DNA from: CAYYFV01 sp964451705
Lineage (GTDB): Bacteria; Patescibacteriota; Gracilibacteria; UBA1369; GCA-2718715
Assembly: GCA_964451705.1 (NCBI GenBank)
Contig: CAYVIV010000005.1
Span: 1-44,832, forward strand
Direction: 5' to 3'
Length of the DNA stretch: 44,832 nt
Shown here: piece after piece, positions 1-8,617 of the stretch
Layout of the letters: the number at the start of each line of letters is the position of its first letter
Numbering within the stretch: the first letter of the stretch is position 1
Notes under the pieces: generated by a model
The model's database searches: none
Seen by the model: the letters and a program-made list of their open reading frames with translations, nothing else
Told to the model about the DNA's origin: nothing
Program-made: the position numbers and the translations under genes

Positions 1-34
1 ATTATACTATCCTAGTATTTGCGTCAAATCTATT

Positions 35-265
35 TTAGCTAAACAAATCTATGCCTTTAATTATTTGTGGTAAGTTCATCCAGCTAGTTAGCTCGGACCA
101 AGATTTGAAAATTAAAGCCACAGCCACACAAATGCAGACAAGGCTTATAATCAGCAAGTACTTAGGTTTTATATATTTAATAATACTTGCTGTCAAAAGG
201 CCAAAACCCATGGTTAGCAAGGCAAAAGCTATAGCTAAATTAATTACAACTGACATACTCGACAT
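35..265 (-). CDS. Small two-helix membrane protein, unknown
   Basis: A 76-residue protein with two predicted transmembrane helices (about residues 5-28 and 36-54) joined by a short basic loop, and a short amphipathic tail. I recognise no family. Its start lies inside the end of the upstream four-helix membrane protein (22-nt overlap), so it is the last gene of the run mnmA, dsbA-like, four-helix protein, this gene, and is probably translationally coupled. The conserved packing suggests it works with the thiol-redox membrane protein, but it has no CxxC of its own. Seen: helices and overlap. Inferred: the functional link. Confidence 0.6.
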   Translation of the reverse strand: MSSMSVVINLAIAFALLTMGFGLLTASIIKYIKPKYLLIISLVCICVAVALIFKSWSELTSWMNLPQIIKGIDLFS

Positions 266-690
266 TGTTTAGTGACTTTTTTATGACTATCCAAAAATCC
301 ATACAGACACAATCCTACTGCTATCAGCTGAAACCAACTATGGTTAAAGCTTATAAAGTTGACCAAACTCCCAACTCCAAGCGCAGCTATAAAAGGTAGG
401 CTACAACTAGCACAAAATGATGTTAAAAACAGCAGTACAGAACCAAGCAAGCTACTGCTAGCACTATATTTCGCTGTATTCCTAAGTTCCAGAGTATTAA
501 CTACAGACAGTCCAACCATAACCGAAATCAACAGGTTTATGAAGATATTCAGACCCGTAAAGTATGCAGCTTCGACACAGGCCATATTTTTAACACCTGA
601 TAAAGTTGCCAGTAGGTAAGTGCTTAGTGCAAATAAACAGAGAAAGACCACAGCAAAAACAGCAATATTTCTGCTTTTTAAATAGTGCAT
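244..690 (-). CDS. Four-helix membrane protein with CxxC pairs, possible DsbA partner
   Basis: A 148-residue integral membrane protein with four predicted helices (about 8-30, 45-67, 80-108 and 115-135). Cysteines sit at 38, in a C93-x2-C96 pair at the membrane followed by SLPFIAALGVG, and in a C-terminal C143-x2-C146 pair. The Cys-Ser-Leu-Pro...LGVG stretch recalls the first helix region of MerT-like mercury transporters and small redox membrane proteins. Four helices and two CxxC pairs next to a DsbA-like oxidase also fit a DsbB/VKOR-like electron acceptor. Its ATG starts directly after the stop of the DsbA-like gene (no gap). The redox role is inference. A metal transport role is the main alternative. 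Confidence 0.6.
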   Translation of the reverse strand: MHYLKSRNIAVFAVVFLCLFALSTYLLATLSGVKNMACVEAAYFTGLNIFINLLISVMVGLSVVNTLELRNTAKYSASSSLLGSVLLFLTSFCASCSLPFIAALGVGSLVNFISFNHSWFQLIAVGLCLYGFLDSHKKVTKQCRVCQL

Positions 691-1368
691 TTATTCAGCG
701 AGTTTAGATTCTATGATAGCTGCAAAAGTTTCATAACTTTGAGCACCTACAACTTTGTCTCCATTAATAAAAAAGGTTGGAGTAGAGTTGACACCGTAGC
801 TTTGTGCATCTGTATAGTCCTTTTGCACTTCTGCTAGGAACTCTGCATTTTCCACGCATTTTGCATACTCAGCACCATAACCAAGAGTCTTAGAGTTTGC
901 CACAATATCAGCAGGGCTTACGCCTGGGTTTTCGAATATAAAGTCATGAATTTCGTAGAATCCAGCATCGCCTTTGCTTGGTCGCGCACATTCCGCTGCA
1001 TTTGCAAGTAATTGGCTTTTTTCACCTTTAAAGGCAAAGTCTCTAAATACTAGCTTGACCTTGCCGGTGTCTATGTATTCTTTCATTAAACTAGGCATAG
1101 TTTCGGTATAATGCCTAACACAAAATGGACATCCATAGTCTGAAAATTCCACAATGGTCACAGGAGCATTTGGGTCTCCCAGTATAGCATCATCATCGAT
1201 AGAGACCTGCACATTTTCTGTAGGCGCCATAGTTGGGTCTTCTTGGCTCATATTCATAACATTCACTGCGGTTAAAATAATAGCAATAGCAGTTAGTATC
1301 CCAAAACAGGTTATGATTGCATAGATTGGATTAAGCTTGCCTAGCTTAGTTCGATTTTCAGTATTCAT
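691..1368 (-). CDS. DsbA-like thiol oxidoreductase, membrane anchored
   Basis: A 225-residue protein with an N-terminal signal anchor (about residues 14-36) and an extracytoplasmic thioredoxin-fold (DSBA/Thioredoxin_4) domain. The active site is C80-P-F-C83 after the strand TIVEFSDYG, and the cis-proline is P197 in STPTFFING. Additional cysteines are C127 and C171. It should oxidise or shuffle disulfides in exported proteins, and the window has one obvious client, the Cys-rich surface protein at its right end. It lies 63 nt downstream of mnmA and is directly followed by a CxxC membrane protein that could reoxidise it. A TATACT box ends 5 nt before the ATG, so it may have its own leaderless transcript. 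Confidence 0.9.
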   Translation of the reverse strand: MNTENRTKLGKLNPIYAIITCFGILTAIAIILTAVNVMNMSQEDPTMAPTENVQVSIDDDAILGDPNAPVTIVEFSDYGCPFCVRHYTETMPSLMKEYIDTGKVKLVFRDFAFKGEKSQLLANAAECARPSKGDAGFYEIHDFIFENPGVSPADIVANSKTLGYGAEYAKCVENAEFLAEVQKDYTDAQSYGVNSTPTFFINGDKVVGAQSYETFAAIIESKLAE

Positions 1369-1373
1369 AGGGG

Positions 1374-1379
1374 AGTATA
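1374..1379 (-). promoter_or_regulatory. -10 box (TATACT) 5 nt upstream of the dsbA-like ATG
   Basis: TATACT on the minus strand is separated from the ATG by five bases (CCCCT on the minus strand). No convincing -35 is visible at 17-nt spacing. Initiation about 7 nt after a -10 box would fall on or just inside the start codon, implying a leaderless mRNA. Confidence 0.35.
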
Positions 1380-1431
1380 GTTAGTTTCTTCTATTTTAAA
1401 AGTTTTCTATGAGTTTGCAAAGTCTTTATTC

Positions 1432-2493
1432 TTAATTCTCAATTATTTTTGCAGAGCCCAAGCATAGATCATCAATATAGAAGACAGCAAACTGACCTGC
1501 AGCAATGCCCTGGTCGCTACCATCTATTTTTACCTGGAACCCATTTGCATTGGCCTGCACAACACATTTATATAGGGTTGGACCATGCCGCAGTTTAACT
1601 CGCAAATTAGCTTGCTGGTGCCAGTCTTCTACGACAAAGTTGCCAGCAGACTCAATCTTAAACTCGGATCTGCTATCGGCCAGAGAGTCATAGTTGCAAG
1701 AAACATAGACAATATTTTTCTTGGTATCTTTAGAAACCACATACCAAGGACCTCCAGAGAGCCCTAAGCCCTTTCTTTGCCCTCGTGTGTGGTAGTAGAA
1801 ACCATTATGTTTGCCCATCACTTTACCTGTTTCAAACTCAATAATATTTCCTGGCTTGTTGCCCAAGTAATGCTCTACAAAATCATTAAATTTCAGCTTA
1901 CCAAGAAAGCAAATGCCCTGGGAGTCTTTTCTATCCTTATTTGCTAAGTTATATTTTTCAGCCAGTTTACGGACCTCAGGTTTGGATAAGTGCCCAATTG
2001 GAAATACAATTTTCTCTAGCAGCTTATGCGGTATTTGCGCTAAAAAGTAACTTTGGTCCTTTACAAGGTCTGGTGACATTTTCAAGCATTTGTGGTGTTT
2101 AAATTCAGCAATTTGAGCATAGTGGCCACTAGCCACATATTCAAAGTCTTGCGGCAGTGACTCTAAAAAGAACCCAAATTTAATATGGTTGTTACACATA
2201 ACGTCTGGATTAGGCGTACGCCCAGACTCAATCTCAGAAATTGTGTAGCCAACAACTTTCTTAAAATACTCCTTTTGCATTGGCAGAACCTTTAAGGGGA
2301 CTTGTAAGCTAGCACAAACTTGTTCCAAGTACTCAAGGTCTTGCTGCCACGGGCATTTGCCTAAAAATGCCAGCTCGTCTTCTAGCCAAATTTTCAAATA
2401 AAAAACTGTTACATCATAGCCCTGCTCTTTGAGCAGGGCTATAGCAACAGAACTATCGACTCCACCAGAACCTAAAACTGCAATTTTTGTCAA
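1432..2493 (-). CDS. mnmA: tRNA-specific 2-thiouridylase MnmA
   Basis: Makes 2-thiouridine at position 34 of tRNAs for Glu, Gln and Lys, using ATP to adenylate the uridine and a persulfide sulfur. At 353 residues it has the usual family length. The N-terminal PP-loop is GSGGVDSSV at residues 8-16. The two catalytic cysteines are C100 (in PDVMCNNHIKFG) and C195 (in SQGICFLGK). The C-terminal beta-barrel shows HTRGQRKGLGL. The start is TTG at 2491-2493, chosen because the PP-loop must begin within the first ten residues and no ATG lies upstream. It heads the minus-strand run that continues into the dsbA-like gene. Confidence 0.95.
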   Translation of the reverse strand: MTKIAVLGSGGVDSSVAIALLKEQGYDVTVFYLKIWLEDELAFLGKCPWQQDLEYLEQVCASLQVPLKVLPMQKEYFKKVVGYTISEIESGRTPNPDVMCNNHIKFGFFLESLPQDFEYVASGHYAQIAEFKHHKCLKMSPDLVKDQSYFLAQIPHKLLEKIVFPIGHLSKPEVRKLAEKYNLANKDRKDSQGICFLGKLKFNDFVEHYLGNKPGNIIEFETGKVMGKHNGFYYHTRGQRKGLGLSGGPWYVVSKDTKKNIVYVSCNYDSLADSRSEFKIESAGNFVVEDWHQQANLRVKLRHGPTLYKCVVQANANGFQVKIDGSDQGIAAGQFAVFYIDDLCLGSAKIIEN

Positions 2494-2542
2494 GCTAACC
2501 TGTAGTTATTTAGCCGAATTATAGCCTTTTACTCAGTGTTTA

Positions 2543-5500
2543 TCAAGCTGGCTGCTGAGCCGCAAGTTCATTTGTAACCTTAGCTAAAACACCAAATAGT
2601 TTCTCATGAATAAATGCCTCGACCTGCCCTCTTTGAGCACCAGCTATTGAAACAGTTCCTGAATCATTACATAAATTTTCGAGTTCAGCCAGGATATCAT
2701 AGTGTCCTAGTGCATATAAGGCTTTAGCCACATTGAAGGCAACTGATTGAGGTTGTAAAGATAAATTCAAACTCTCTAGATCTACTACAGCGGTAGCAGG
2801 CTGTTGTGCTTCTATTGTAGTCGCCAGTAGGGGTTCTATATCTACATGGTAGGGTACCACACCATTATCAGGGTAATTAGGAGCAATGGGGGCATTATGA
2901 ACAGGTCCGCTCTCAGTTAAACTCATACTTCGAAGAGAGTGCGCTGTAGACCTGAGCAGATCAGCATAATTATTACCAGCAACAACTGGGGACGCCTCTG
3001 CTATTATGGGTGCAAAGATCTTGCTTAATAGCGCATAAGGACTCGGCGTGTTATTTTCTTCAAGCAGTTCAGGTGTTAAAAGATCTGTAAACTTTTCTAG
3101 ATATTCAGCTAAAATCCCCAGCAAAAGACTTTTAAATTGAGGCTGACCCTCAGCTATTTGGCTCTGTAGAACAGTTATATATGCCTTGACTTTTTCAAGC
3201 AGGCTATCGAGTTGCTCACTTTCATGAAAGTCTAACATACCAGTCAAAGCAGGTCTTTGAGTAGGTGTATGTTCTATGCCTTCATATATCTCTGCTGGTA
3301 ACTCTAGAATATTTGGATCCAATGCCAACTTTAAAAGGTTATGCTTAGATATCTTCTCTGTTCGGTTCTGAGTCAAGAACTCTACCAGTTCATTAATCAA
3401 GCTTAGTTTAGCATAGTAGTATGCTGCTCTGTGTGTATCTTGAATATTATAAGCTTCTAAAAATAGCTTACCAAAGTGGAGCCTTACATGGTCCAAAGTA
3501 TCCTTCGACCTGAGTAAGTTTAATCTATGAAGCTCCTGTGTTAGTAATCTTACATCATTCGGCGTGTATGTAATCGAAGCTGCAAATTCTGGACAGAAGC
3601 TAGATATAAATATCAGTTTAGCTAATGTCTCATTTAGATTAGTAGTTTCGATATATCCATTACCCTTAGACCTAGTCAATAATTTATATAACTGGTGAAT
3701 TAACAATTCTTGTGGATAAGTCTTTGGATTAGCCTGTTGAGATGCAATTAGAGTCGTAGCCAGATGATATAACCCTGGATATGTGCCTTTTAGACCCTCA
3801 TAAATCTTAATCAGTTCCTCTAAACTTAAGCTTCGATCTAGCCCATCTAAGTTGAGAAAATACTCAGTGGAGTTTTTGTGGGTTGGCACCAAATCTACAA
3901 AATTTTCTTTTCTAAAGAAGTCTACTAGGTCATCTAGCTGCTCTAGCCTTTTTAAAAAGCCCTCTTCTCCACCTGGGTGATTAGTAACAAAACAAACATC
4001 CGCAAGGTGGTAAATCGAGTTACGAGATTCTTGTGCTAAGGCACAAGCCGCGCTCAGATTGATACTTCTTAAGTCTATATAGCAGTTGCTAATTCCAACT
4101 TGATCACAAATTAATGCCAAAAATTTGTTTCCACCTCCGTCTGTTACATGGTACATAGTGAAAGGCACTTTTCGAAGACCAGAGTTTGGCGGGTTAGACT
4201 CTTTAAAATTACACCAATTATAGCCTTGTTGAGTTAGCCAATTTTGAAACCATTCATTTCTCGCTTCAGTCTTGAATCCAGAGTCTAGGGCCCCTTCCTC
4301 GTCATTATTTGATGGCTCACCTAAAACCCCTGGTCTGTAGACTGTATCAGTAGGGAAAAATGTCACATTATTTGGGTCATTAAATGCACCAACTAAAACA
4401 TTTTGGTTTGCTTCTAGAAGCTTGTACATCGCAGCCATAGTAAGAAGTCTCTCAGGGATATCACTTGATTTCTCCAAAACCTCAACATGAGAGAGAAGTT
4501 GCTCCAAATCTGCCGGGTTGAAATTCTCCAAGTTTACTGCTTGAATCAAATCTATGAAGCCAGGTCCTATCATCTTCAAAGATGCATCTACCAGTCCATT
4601 TAGCAGAGCTTCTGCATCTATAGTAGGTGGCACATCATCAACATCACCATCCTCTAGATTATCAGGGTTTGAAGGTTGAGAACTGGGTGCAACAGGTGGG
4701 ACTGGATGCTCACCTGCATCTTCCTGCTCACCTGTAGTATTTTCCCATGTAGCAGGCACTGAGTCCAAAACCTGCCCAAGAGTAACTTCCGTTAAAACAA
4801 CTGGAGCAGCACCGTTTGTAGTATGCATGGCGTGCCATAGCTGAATTGCGATCTCGAGCTTAGGTGAATCCTCATCTGCCTCCCGATTAAATATGCTCTC
4901 TAAGCGAGTAGTCAGCACCTGCAGGCTCCACTCTCCATCACAGAAAGCCTTATCTCTCTTCAATAAATCATTGTATTCCTCTAAATGTGCTGCTGTAAAG
5001 AAATCATTGCCTGGACAGTGCTCATTAATAAGCTGCAAATCAAACTCTTTTGGTAAAGCCTTTGACTCCAAAATTTCCCAAAGCAGACCCAGCTTATCAA
5101 GAGAGTCGAGACTTAGCTGTTCGTGACTGGTATCTGGTAAGCTCAAGCCCAATACCTGATCTGGATTCTCTTGAAAATACTTAATTAGGCTAAGCCAAGG
5201 TATGGCATCCAACCCTGTTAATTCGGCTTTGTCAAGGTAGTAGACAACTATAGCTTCTAGACTCTCGATAGGCTGAGCAGTCTCTGCAGCATTCTGCAGA
5301 ACTGCCTGGTTGACACTAGCAGCCATTTCAGCTGGCTGGTTGTAGTCTTGCATAGTAGCCACCACAGTTGTAACTATAGTACTGATAACCGGATCAAGAG
5401 CACCTGTGAGTGCCGTGCCGTACCTATGGGTAGTTTGCGAAGCTTTATCGAATAGACGACGGCTTAGCTTCGTTATCTTACTTGTCAGTTGGTAAACTCT

Positions 5501-5785
5501 CTCATCGTGTGTAGCCTGTAAAAACTCCTCAGATTGAATGAAAGCTACAATAGATCTCTCTCTTAATTTACCATCACAATCTAGAAGATCCTTTAGAAAA
5601 TCTTTCATTAGTCCTTTAGCTGGGCCTAAAGTCTGCGACGCTCTGTCATGCTGGAAAGATTCTTGAAATAGATCTTTCAGTGCCTCTTTATCAAATGTTA
5701 TTCTCAAAGCAGGGTTGGGAGGTTGTTGGTCTCCTAGAGTCTGTGCTCCAGGTAGATGGTCTAAGTTATTATGTGGTAATGTCAT
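2543..5785 (-). CDS. Large cytoplasmic protein of unknown function (1080 aa), paralogue of the next gene
   Basis: No signal peptide, transmembrane helix or domain that I recognise. It appears mostly alpha-helical, with an acidic Pro/Asp/Glu-rich linker at about residues 350-390. A more beta-like section at about 535-605 contains several cysteines and a run of glycines (TDGGGNKF). Residues about 690-805 resemble residues about 328-410 of the upstream 615-residue protein: the Leu-rich helix ending in QLYKLLTRS, then FGKLFLEAYN, then RAAYYYAKL match QLNKLLPSH, IAKLTLEAFYN and KASCYYYAL. The two genes are 28 nt apart on the same strand and are surely co-transcribed. The stop is TGA, showing that UGA terminates here. 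A helical-repeat scaffold is possible, but I assign no function. Confidence 0.75.
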   Translation of the reverse strand: MTLPHNNLDHLPGAQTLGDQQPPNPALRITFDKEALKDLFQESFQHDRASQTLGPAKGLMKDFLKDLLDCDGKLRERSIVAFIQSEEFLQATHDERVYQLTSKITKLSRRLFDKASQTTHRYGTALTGALDPVISTIVTTVVATMQDYNQPAEMAASVNQAVLQNAAETAQPIESLEAIVVYYLDKAELTGLDAIPWLSLIKYFQENPDQVLGLSLPDTSHEQLSLDSLDKLGLLWEILESKALPKEFDLQLINEHCPGNDFFTAAHLEEYNDLLKRDKAFCDGEWSLQVLTTRLESIFNREADEDSPKLEIAIQLWHAMHTTNGAAPVVLTEVTLGQVLDSVPATWENTTGEQEDAGEHPVPPVAPSSQPSNPDNLEDGDVDDVPPTIDAEALLNGLVDASLKMIGPGFIDLIQAVNLENFNPADLEQLLSHVEVLEKSSDIPERLLTMAAMYKLLEANQNVLVGAFNDPNNVTFFPTDTVYRPGVLGEPSNNDEEGALDSGFKTEARNEWFQNWLTQQGYNWCNFKESNPPNSGLRKVPFTMYHVTDGGGNKFLALICDQVGISNCYIDLRSINLSAACALAQESRNSIYHLADVCFVTNHPGGEEGFLKRLEQLDDLVDFFRKENFVDLVPTHKNSTEYFLNLDGLDRSLSLEELIKIYEGLKGTYPGLYHLATTLIASQQANPKTYPQELLIHQLYKLLTRSKGNGYIETTNLNETLAKLIFISSFCPEFAASITYTPNDVRLLTQELHRLNLLRSKDTLDHVRLHFGKLFLEAYNIQDTHRAAYYYAKLSLINELVEFLTQNRTEKISKHNLLKLALDPNILELPAEIYEGIEHTPTQRPALTGMLDFHESEQLDSLLEKVKAYITVLQSQIAEGQPQFKSLLLGILAEYLEKFTDLLTPELLEENNTPSPYALLSKIFAPIIAEASPVVAGNNYADLLRSTAHSLRSMSLTESGPVHNAPIAPNYPDNGVVPYHVDIEPLLATTIEAQQPATAVVDLESLNLSLQPQSVAFNVAKALYALGHYDILAELENLCNDSGTVSIAGAQRGQVEAFIHEKLFGVLAKVTNELAAQQPA

Positions 5786-5813
5786 AGTAAAAAATTAAAT
5801 ATTTAATATAGTT

Positions 5814-7661
5814 TTATCTGAGTCTCGCTAGCAAGACTGTGTTAATAAATGCCTTTATATCATCTGGCGTTCTATTTGGATTGTTAAGAAGTTCATGTAG
5901 CTTTAAGTATGCATCTATAAACATCGGCGCTGGGTCCCATGGTAGTAGTTCTTCAAATCGATCAATGAGTTGTGTCCAAAATGCAGTAGTTTTAGGAGGG
6001 GCGTCTTTACATTTTTTTAGCTTAGGCACAAGCGTTCTCAGGTCGGTGGGTCTTCTACTAGGATCTCTTTGGGTCAAGTGAAATATTAGCTCGCAATAAT
6101 TTAGATGATCAGTAATCCTCAGAGCTTGGCGGGCTGAAGATTTCGTTTCAGATTTTAGTTTTTTACCAAGCAAATTTGCTAGTATCTGAATATTCCTTCT
6201 TAGATCTTGGTCTGCATTTGCATCTGTATTATTGCCATCACTCACTTTCATGAATAGGTCAATTATTTTTTGCTGTAATCTGTATAGAGTATATTCAACC
6301 GGCCTGTCTTGGTTAAACTGCATAGTGCTAATTCTATCTACAAATAGTTGAAGATTTTCATGAGCTTCAACCTGCCAGTGGTTTAGCATTTCTACACCCT
6401 CTAGAGGGTATAACTTCACTAAGTCATATCTATCCTTTATTTCAAGCGTTTGAGCTTTTTGGTATAAAGCATAGTAGTAGCAACTTGCCTTTACATCATT
6501 GTTATAGAATGCTTCTAAAGTCAGCTTTGCAATAGACAGTTGGGCTCTAGTACTCAAGTTAATATTTGGTTGTTTGTCATGCTCAGCTAGGAATGCAGTT
6601 ATCTTCAGTATTTCCATCTGGCTCATTGAATCTTTTTCTGTGTGGCTAGGTAGGAGTTTATTTAGTTGAAAAACACGTCTGTGTAGAAAGTGAACATTAG
6701 CAGGCTGGCTAAGAATCAGATGTAACTTATCCAAAATAAATCTACCATGGTCGCTTTCTAAATCTAACTGCGCTATCGTCGTACGAACATGCCTTTGAAG
6801 ATCAGTAGGCAACTGATTTGCAATCTGAGTAATGGTGTGGACAGTTTTCTGTGAGTTAAAAAAGAAAGGCGCGTTATGTTGTCTACCTGCATAGAGATAA
6901 TCAATTCTGTTACTAGCTATCTCACCAGTTATTGGAGCTACAGTACTCATGGATCTTAGTGCATCTTGTATACTAGCTGTAATAGCCTTTTGAGTTGCAC
7001 TTGCAGTTGCACCTTGGGGCATAACAATCTGAAACAGACTTTTCTTCGCCACTAGTTCAGTCAAACAGGCGTTAGCTAAAGTATGCTGTTGGTCTGGTTC
7101 CTGATTATGTTTTACAAACCAGATTGCAGCCGCTTGAGTTTTAGGAATAATAAATGTGTATAGTGTTTGAGAGCACTCAACTGTAAACAGGCATGTTTGC
7201 TCCAGCTCCCGGGTAGCGAGTATAGTAATACCAGCGTCTCTTGTAGACTCAAGAAATAATTCAACTGTATCTTGCTCACCTTGTTCTTCAGATGCTGCAA
7301 AACCTTCTTCTAAATTTGCGAGTAAAGAGGAAGCTCCTAGCTCAAAATGTAAATCTCCCTCTAAACGTAAGTTAATTAAGCGCTGAGTTTCACCCACAAT
7401 CCTCCCAATCTCCACAAGTATATTATGTGGTTCAGTCTCTAGGGCCGCTAATAAGTTGATAGTAGTGTCAAAAAGAGTAGTCAATGTCTCATGCGACGTT
7501 GCTGTACGAGTAAGTAGGGAAATTTGTTGAAACAAATTCTGTAACAGTGTAGTTCTAATAGCAGCTAAGTCGCCAGTTCCTTCATCGCTACGTCCAAGTC
7601 TCTGCTCTTGCTTCTTCAATGCCTCTATCACATTTGGTATTTCACCTATCTTATTTGACAT
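5814..7661 (-). CDS. Large cytoplasmic protein of unknown function (615 aa), paralogue of the 1080-aa protein
   Basis: A soluble, mostly helical protein without signal peptide or membrane helix. A beta-rich section at about 143-180 (ITILATRELEQ, LFTVECSQTLYTFII) lies between helical parts. The block at about 328-410 (FQLNKLL, then LTLEAFYN, then YYYAL) is shared with the downstream 1080-residue protein, so the pair likely arose by duplication and then diverged strongly. Residues about 410-615 are helical and Leu-rich. It is the first gene of the pair and has a plausible promoter upstream (TTGACA, 17 nt, TAAGTT). I do not recognise a family. Confidence 0.75.
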   Translation of the reverse strand: MSNKIGEIPNVIEALKKQEQRLGRSDEGTGDLAAIRTTLLQNLFQQISLLTRTATSHETLTTLFDTTINLLAALETEPHNILVEIGRIVGETQRLINLRLEGDLHFELGASSLLANLEEGFAASEEQGEQDTVELFLESTRDAGITILATRELEQTCLFTVECSQTLYTFIIPKTQAAAIWFVKHNQEPDQQHTLANACLTELVAKKSLFQIVMPQGATASATQKAITASIQDALRSMSTVAPITGEIASNRIDYLYAGRQHNAPFFFNSQKTVHTITQIANQLPTDLQRHVRTTIAQLDLESDHGRFILDKLHLILSQPANVHFLHRRVFQLNKLLPSHTEKDSMSQMEILKITAFLAEHDKQPNINLSTRAQLSIAKLTLEAFYNNDVKASCYYYALYQKAQTLEIKDRYDLVKLYPLEGVEMLNHWQVEAHENLQLFVDRISTMQFNQDRPVEYTLYRLQQKIIDLFMKVSDGNNTDANADQDLRRNIQILANLLGKKLKSETKSSARQALRITDHLNYCELIFHLTQRDPSRRPTDLRTLVPKLKKCKDAPPKTTAFWTQLIDRFEELLPWDPAPMFIDAYLKLHELLNNPNRTPDDIKAFINTVLLARLR

Positions 7662-7689
7662 TTTGTCTAGTGGTTAAACTCTAAGTCTG

Positions 7690-7718
7690 AACTTAAATTC
7701 TTTTTTTTAAAATGTCAA
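7690..7718 (-). promoter_or_regulatory. Probable promoter of the 615/1080-aa gene pair
   Basis: On the minus strand TTGACA (7713-7718) is followed after 17 nt by TAAGTT (7690-7695). The -35 is perfect and the -10 is weak. The resulting leader would be about 20 nt and shows no Shine-Dalgarno. Confidence 0.45.
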
Positions 7719-7846
7719 GTCTAAAGTACAAGCTCAGGCAGCGGCCGTTATTAAGCTATTTTTTGTAAAAAAAAGACACCAAGCAATAATTCAACATAGG
7801 GCAAAACTCGGCCAAGGGGTAGATTTATACTGTGATCACTACATAT

Positions 7847-7878
7847 AAAAAAACTCCATTTTAAAATGGAGTTTTTTT
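7847..7878 (-). terminator. Perfectly symmetric intrinsic terminator after the cold-shock gene
   Basis: A 32-bp perfect inverted repeat with arms AAAAAAACTCCATTTT and AAAATGGAGTTTTTTT. The GC part of the stem is ACTCCAT/ATGGAGT. On either strand the stem is followed by seven Ts, so it can terminate in both directions. It lies 18 nt past the stop of the cold-shock gene and also insulates the 615/1080-aa pair from it. Confidence 0.9.
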
Positions 7879-7896
7879 ATAATGTTTTAACTTAGA

Positions 7897-8100
7897 TTAT
7901 TCAGCTAGTTTAACATTTGTAGCATTTAAACCTTTAGGTCCTTCAGTAACATCGAATGTTACTGTATCGCCTTCATTAAGGTCATTAAATTCTACACCAC
8001 TTAGTTCGGTTGCGTGGAAGAAAAGATCTTTTGTTTCTCCTTCTCGAGAAATAAATCCAAATCCTTTATCTGTTAGCCGAGCTATAATTCCTGTTTGCAT
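7897..8100 (-). CDS. Cold-shock domain protein (CspA family)
   Basis: A 67-residue single cold-shock domain, the normal family size. RNP1 is KGFGFIS (residues 12-18) and RNP2 is DLFFHAT (about 25-31). These proteins bind single-stranded RNA or DNA and melt structure that blocks translation. It stands alone, with a strong terminator behind it and a leader of about 90 nt in front. Long leaders are typical of csp genes, where they act as temperature-sensitive folding elements. Whether this one does is inference. Confidence 0.95.
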   Translation of the reverse strand: MQTGIIARLTDKGFGFISREGETKDLFFHATELSGVEFNDLNEGDTVTFDVTEGPKGLNATNVKLAE

Positions 8101-8198
8101 GGTTGCTTGTGTAAAAAAATATTCTTATCAAATCATTTGAGCTATTTGCCTCCAGCTATTAGCCAGCACAAGGTCACTTAATAATTTAACAACAAAAC

Positions 8199-8225
8199 AC
8201 TATAATAATCGAACAATTTAGTCAA
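8199..8225 (-). promoter_or_regulatory. Probable promoter of the cold-shock gene
   Basis: On the minus strand TTGACT (8220-8225) and TATAGT (8199-8204) are separated by 15 nt, a little short. Initiation near 8192 gives a leader of about 90 nt before the ATG at 8100. Most other genes in the window have far shorter leaders. Confidence 0.45.
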
Positions 8226-8347
8226 TGTGTTTTTCAAAAAAACTTGCAAAGCTGACTCCCAAAGCTGAGCTTTTTAGCTATGGTAAGGGCAAAAACCAGA
8301 CATTACAAATAAGCACAAGCCCTTGCGCTATTTTCCCAAAATACATC

Positions 8348-8423
8348 TGGAGCGGGTGATGGGAATCGAACCCACCTCCTCGGCTTGGAAGGCCGATATA
8401 ATAAACCACTATACGACACCCGC
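8348..8423 (-). tRNA. tRNA-Gly (anticodon UCC)
   Basis: On the minus strand the acceptor arms GCGGGTG and CACCCGC pair over 7 bp. The anticodon stem is TCGGC/GCCGA with loop CTTCCAA (anticodon TCC). The T arm is GGTGGGTTCGATTCCCATC. The discriminator is U, as expected for bacterial tRNA-Gly, and a 3' CCA is encoded (8348-8350). Total length is 76 nt including CCA. The body closely resembles E. coli tRNA-Gly(UCC). It is transcribed separately from the neighbouring genes. Confidence 0.97.
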
Positions 8424-8441
8424 GTCTCAAAATGTATAACT

Positions 8442-8469
8442 ATTCTAATAAACTCAGGCTAAAAGTCAA
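8442..8469 (-). promoter_or_regulatory. Promoter of tRNA-Gly
   Basis: On the minus strand TTGACT (8464-8469) and TAGAAT (8442-8447) are separated by 16 nt. Initiation would be near 8435, about a dozen bases before the mature 5' end. Confidence 0.6.
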
Positions 8470-8617
8470 ATCAATTCACATCTAAGAAATGCCATCTACA
8501 GCAAGCATGCTCTGCAAGCTAAAGCTAGCTTAGTACATGCGAGTGCTCAACAAGACTGCCCAATTATACTGCTCAGTCACTTGACTCAAAGCAGGTAAAC
8601 CCTAAAGCCAGCAAGCC

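Noticed and set aside
2543..2545. Recoded UGA (glycine or tryptophan)
   Set aside because: UGA serves as a normal stop here, and all recognised proteins read through without in-frame UGA.
7829..7836. GTGATCAC palindrome as an operator
   Set aside because: An 8-bp palindrome is expected by chance, and it is more than 100 bp from the promoter it might control.
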